Of a DNA stretch of 64,000 nt, positions 63,986 through 64,000 are shown piece by piece (within the stretch, counting starts at the first letter, position 1; each line of letters begins with the position of its first letter). The stretch covers positions 124,001-188,000 of the forward strand of contig JADDMT010000026.1 of assembly GCA_021401465.1 (NCBI GenBank), written 5' to 3'. The DNA is from Teratosphaeria epicoccoides. Taxonomy: Eukaryota; Ascomycota; Dothideomycetes; Mycosphaerellales; Teratosphaeriaceae. The position numbers and the translations under genes were made by a program. Below the pieces are notes generated by a model. That model was not told the origin of the DNA. It searched no databases and was given only the letters and a program-made list of their open reading frames with translations.

Positions 63986-64000
63986 CTATTTGCGCAGTGA

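Noticed and set aside
1..64000. Transposons, CRISPR arrays, integrated viral genes
   Set aside because: No transposase, reverse transcriptase, terminal repeats, spacer-repeat arrays or viral proteins were recognised on either strand.

Overview
This is a nuclear segment of a filamentous ascomycete. Genes are dense, on both strands, and interrupted by short introns (about 47-170 bp, most 50-75) with GT(A/G)AGT-like donors and CTGAC/CTAAC branch motifs. Gene content (fungal GUP1, Spp1, LEC14B-type WD protein, TDT anion transporter, CRH glucanosyltransferase, many small secreted cysteine-rich proteins) fits a Dothideomycete-like plant- or surface-associated fungus. That placement is inference from gene style, not from a search. 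All exon joins below were worked out by hand from splice signals and reading frame.

Layout. 1-7 kb: a single-exon P450, a SET-domain methyltransferase whose post-SET cysteines lie in a separate last exon, and a DHA1-type MFS exporter. 8-14 kb: a FIT2/Scs3 lipid-droplet protein, a Gfo/Idh/MocA oxidoreductase divergent from a frameshifted DapA-family aldolase, and a TDT/SLAC1-type anion transporter. 14-17 kb: gene-poor, with one small secreted protein. 17-26 kb: sterol O-acyltransferase, an NT-C2 protein, an HNH protein divergent from a haloacid dehalogenase, quinolinate phosphoribosyltransferase, and an F-box-like protein of a fungal family. 26.5-28.6 kb: a broken relative of that last gene. 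28.7-36 kb: a membrane-anchored CRH GH16 enzyme, ACC deaminase, ARP4 and GUP1. 36-45 kb: a CA microsatellite, an amino-acid-permease relic, an FSH serine hydrolase, the three-exon Sec61-gamma gene (SSS1), a DCAF11/LEC14B-like WD40 protein and a second MFS transporter. 45-49.5 kb: a six-exon flavin amine oxidase, a DUF4743/Nudix protein with an altered Nudix box, and an alpha/beta-hydrolase remnant that has lost its catalytic core. 50.6-53.4 kb: three consecutive small secreted cysteine-rich protein genes on the plus strand. 54-64 kb: SPT16, a mitochondrial carrier with a 7-nt exon, a fifth small secreted cysteine-rich gene, the COMPASS subunit SPP1, and a polyprenol reductase (DFG10).

How it fits together. 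Most of the window is housekeeping: chromatin (ARP4, SPT16, SPP1, a SET protein), ER translocation and lipid/glycan biology (SSS1, GUP1, DFG10, FIT2, ACAT), and NAD synthesis. Accessory genes sit between these blocks: P450, transporters, ACC deaminase, secreted peptides and several decayed genes. No polyketide or non-ribosomal peptide backbone gene, no transposon, no CRISPR array and no convincing tRNA was seen. The most novel material is the set of five small secreted cysteine-rich proteins, four of them spliced, which long-ORF scanning misses.
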